A DNA stretch of 64,000 nucleotides from Paraktedonobacter sp034437695 (GTDB taxonomy: Bacteria > Chloroflexota > Ktedonobacteria > Ktedonobacterales > Ktedonobacteraceae): positions 1 to 64,000 of the forward strand of contig DAOTTJ010000047.1 of the NCBI GenBank assembly GCA_034437695.1. The letters run 5' to 3'. The notes beneath the pieces were generated by a model, which searched no databases, was not told the DNA's origin, and saw only the letters and a program-made list of their open reading frames with translations. This document shows, in pieces, positions 61,967 through 64,000 of this stretch. A program made the position numbers and the translations under genes. The first letter of the stretch is position 1, and each line of letters starts with the position of its first letter.

Positions 61967-63760
61967 TTAGAGGTGACCCGCCAGGTCGGAATCGGCCTCG
62001 ACGATTTCTACATCGGCACCATTCTCTTCACTGAGTGGGAGCGGAGCGCTCACCGGCACCTGGACGTAGAGTGCTTCAGCCGTCGCAATCGCCAGTTCCT
62101 CGCTGCTGTTGAGCAACGGGACCTCTTTGAGGAAGAACGCGATCACGAGCGCGACGATCAGGAAGACCAGACTGAAGACAAACACGTTGTGTACGCCCTG
62201 GGTTAGCCCTACCTTCACCGCGTACATGAGCTGCGCATAGATCTGTGTGCCACCAGGGATCTTGGCAAACTGCCCGGCAATCTGTGTCTGCGCGGTTGGT
62301 GAGAGCAGGATGTTCGGGTTGCCGAAAAAGCTGAGAATATCGATATGGCGAAGCTGCATCACCTGGGCGGCAAACGTCTTGACCTGCGTGGTCAGTGCGC
62401 CTGTGAAGCCCGGCTGATAGGCGCTGACGAGCACCGATCCCATGGCCGAAAGCGCAATGGTTGCTGCGATCTGACGGAAGAAGGTCAGGGCAGCCGTCGC
62501 CTCTCCAATACGTGTGGGCAGCGCGTTCTGCACAATCACTGTGTAGATCGAGATCCCAAAGCCTAACCCCAGACCCAGCACCACCATCGCAACCCAGAGA
62601 TCGTTGGCGGTCGAGTTCACGTTTAAGCGCAGGAGCAGCAGACCACCGCCGACGCCAATCACGGCACCCACGATAGCTACCCATTTATAGCGGCCAAAGC
62701 GCGAAACCAATTGACCCGAGGCGACGCTGGCGACAATCAGGGCGAACATCAAGGGCGTTAAGAGGAAACCACTATTTGAGGCTGATAATCCGAGGACTCC
62801 CTGCGCAAACAGGGGCATGAAGCTGATGCCACCAAACATCGCCATGCTGATCGCCATCGTAATCGCGCTGGAGACCACAAAGATCGGATTTTTGAAGAGG
62901 CTGGGCGCAATGATCGGCTGGGCCTGACGGCGCTCCAGCACAGCCTCATACACAAAGAAGAGGACCAGCACGATAATCGAGCCAGCAAAGAGTCCGAGCA
63001 CCTGCGGCGAGGCCCAGGCGTACTGCGATCCTGCCCAGGTAAAGGCAAGCATCAACGGTATCGTGCCTGCGGCCAGCAGAAGCGATCCCAGGTAGTCGAT
63101 TTTGATGTTCTGACCCGGTTTGTGCAGCGTCGGCATCAGGAAGACGAGAACGAGCAGTGCGATAACGCCGATCGGCAGATTGACGTAGAAGATCCAGCGC
63201 CAGCTCGCGTTGTCAGTCAGCCAGCCACCCAGGGCAGGTCCGAGGACCGAGGCGACGCCGAAGATGCCGCCCGTTACGCCCTGCCATTTGCCGCGTTCGC
63301 GTGGCGAGAACAGGTCACCGATCACGGCCAGCGCAATCGGCATAAGTGCGGCTGCGCCCAGACCCTGGAAGGCGCGAAAGGCGATAAGCTGGTTCATGCT
63401 CTGCGCTGCCCCGCTGGCAGCCGAGCCAATCAGGAAGAGCACCACGCCAATCAAGAAGATCGGCTTGCGTCCGAATAGGTCGGAGAGCTTGCCATAGATC
63501 GGGATCATGATCGTCGAGGTCAACAGATAGGCCGTGGTGACCCAGGTATAGCGATCAAGCCCATTAAAGTCCGCGATGATGCGCGGCAGGGCTGTAGAGA
63601 CAATTGTCTGGTCCAGCGAGGCCAGCAACATCACTAGGAGAACCGCAAGCATGGTAAACAGGGTCTCACGTCTACTATAGCGCGAAGGCTGTTCCTCCTG
63701 TATTGGTTCTACACGCTGGCCGGTCGTCTCAGCACGGGAAGACGATGAAACGGATGCCAT
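61967..63760 (-). CDS. DHA2-family (EmrB/QacA-like) drug efflux transporter
   Basis: This 597-residue transporter has 14 hydrophobic segments. Motifs are LASLDQTIVSTALPRIIADF (family D-x-T-I-V-x-x-A-L-P), GKLSDLFGRKPIFLIGVVLF (motif A), FRAFQGLGAAALMPIALAVI and VLGPALGGWLTDNASWRWIF (motif C). It exports drugs or lipophilic compounds using the proton gradient. GAAAGGA precedes ATG 63760. The TetR gene upstream on the same strand ends 7 bases before it, so the regulator and transporter are one operon. Confidence 0.9.
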   Translation of the reverse strand: MASVSSSSRAETTGQRVEPIQEEQPSRYSRRETLFTMLAVLLVMLLASLDQTIVSTALPRIIADFNGLDRYTWVTTAYLLTSTIMIPIYGKLSDLFGRKPIFLIGVVLFLIGSAASGAAQSMNQLIAFRAFQGLGAAALMPIALAVIGDLFSPRERGKWQGVTGGIFGVASVLGPALGGWLTDNASWRWIFYVNLPIGVIALLVLVFLMPTLHKPGQNIKIDYLGSLLLAAGTIPLMLAFTWAGSQYAWASPQVLGLFAGSIIVLVLFFVYEAVLERRQAQPIIAPSLFKNPIFVVSSAITMAISMAMFGGISFMPLFAQGVLGLSASNSGFLLTPLMFALIVASVASGQLVSRFGRYKWVAIVGAVIGVGGGLLLLRLNVNSTANDLWVAMVVLGLGLGFGISIYTVIVQNALPTRIGEATAALTFFRQIAATIALSAMGSVLVSAYQPGFTGALTTQVKTFAAQVMQLRHIDILSFFGNPNILLSPTAQTQIAGQFAKIPGGTQIYAQLMYAVKVGLTQGVHNVFVFSLVFLIVALVIAFFLKEVPLLNSSEELAIATAEALYVQVPVSAPLPLSEENGADVEIVEADSDLAGHL

Positions 63761-63767
63761 AGTTTAT

Positions 63768-64000
63768 TTATCCTTTCGTTTGTTCTGTATGAAGTGTTGG
63801 AGGTGTCGACTGAATGCCCTGAAACAAGATCTGGCGCAGACCATCAAACAGTTCTTTGTCAGTGCAGCCCTGCTGGTCCACAAAATGGCGCAGGCTCTGA
63901 GGTGAGAAAAACGAGAAAAGGGCCACGGCCATTGCCTGCGTTGGCAGCGCTGGATTGAACTCGCCCGCAGCTTTGCCTTCCTCGAACATCGCTATGACAA
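63768..64000 (-). CDS. TetR-family regulator, C-terminal part (cut by window edge)
   Basis: Only the C-terminal 77 codons are in the window (EGKAAGEFNPALPTQAMAVA, LFSFFSPQSLRHFVDQQGCT, KELFDGLRQILFQGI), matching the ligand domain of TetR-type regulators. The frame is open past 64000, where the helix-turn-helix should lie. It is 7 bases from the DHA2 efflux gene, whose expression it presumably controls. Confidence 0.65.
   Translation of the reverse strand, partial: VIAMFEEGKAAGEFNPALPTQAMAVALFSFFSPQSLRHFVDQQGCTDKELFDGLRQILFQGIQSTPPTLHTEQTKG

Noticed and set aside
1..64000. CRISPR arrays, tRNA and rRNA genes
   Set aside because: No regularly spaced direct repeats, cloverleaf-like segments or rRNA-like stretches were recognised by eye; a covariance search was not possible here.

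Overview
The window reads as chromosome or large replicon sequence from a Chloroflexota bacterium of the Ktedonobacteria type. This is an inference from gene content: large XRE/NB-ARC/TPR regulators, proline-rich single-pass membrane proteins, a TIR-membrane protein, MmyB-like regulators, many SDR, MDR and aldo/keto reductases paired with TetR or AraC regulators, and many decaying insertion sequences. No rRNA, tRNA or CRISPR array was seen.

Region 1 (1-9.6 kb) is accessory DNA. It opens with an intact telomere-resolvase (protelomerase-family) gene flanked on both sides by copies of an 11-bp motif, GTGATGT(A/C)AAT, arranged as imperfect palindromes. A graveyard follows: a stop-interrupted ORF, a broken DnaQ-type exonuclease, a broken pRiA4b-ORF3 passenger beside an ISKra4-type transposase, an IS5-family element with TIRs and a TAA duplication, a broken IS630 transposase and a broken aldo/keto reductase.

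Region 2 (9.6-19.3 kb) holds an XRE-NB-ARC-TPR regulator, a quinone-oxidoreductase-like MDR gene, an Rrf2 regulator, an IS66 element with an exact 8-bp duplication but a broken transposase, two broken MDR genes with their TetR regulator and a long operator-like palindrome, then a non-coding stretch with long hairpins and a dispersed repeat, and a small unknown gene.

Region 3 (19.4-31.5 kb) carries a rifamycin phosphotransferase (rph), a lytic transglycosylase, a broken AAA-ATPase/TPR regulator fused to a remnant of a PIG-L deacetylase, membrane proteins, an alpha/beta hydrolase, a MOSC protein, a MITE-like repeat and a broken ClbS/DfsB-like gene.

Region 4 (31.6-39.5 kb) is metabolic: an SDR gene, a TetR gene divergent from a second SDR with overlapping promoters and two operator-like sites, and a complete pqqABCDE operon for pyrroloquinoline quinone synthesis. 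pqqA is a 39-codon gene that is easy to miss. An AraC regulator and a VOC protein follow.

Region 5 (39.6-54.5 kb) has a cupin/AraC divergent pair, secreted and cell-wall proteins, TPR remnants, an aldo/keto reductase divergent from an MmyB-type regulator, a sigma-70 factor cut short inside region 4, two paralogous secreted proteins sharing an upstream block, a CPA1 antiporter and a TIR-membrane protein.

Region 6 (54.5-64 kb) has a DinB protein, two MFS transporters, a DeoR regulator with a 14-bp-arm operator, a kinase-LanC-like gene broken by a frameshift, an SDR, a lipoprotein, a membrane protein, an isochorismatase-like protein and a TetR/DHA2 efflux operon that runs off the end.
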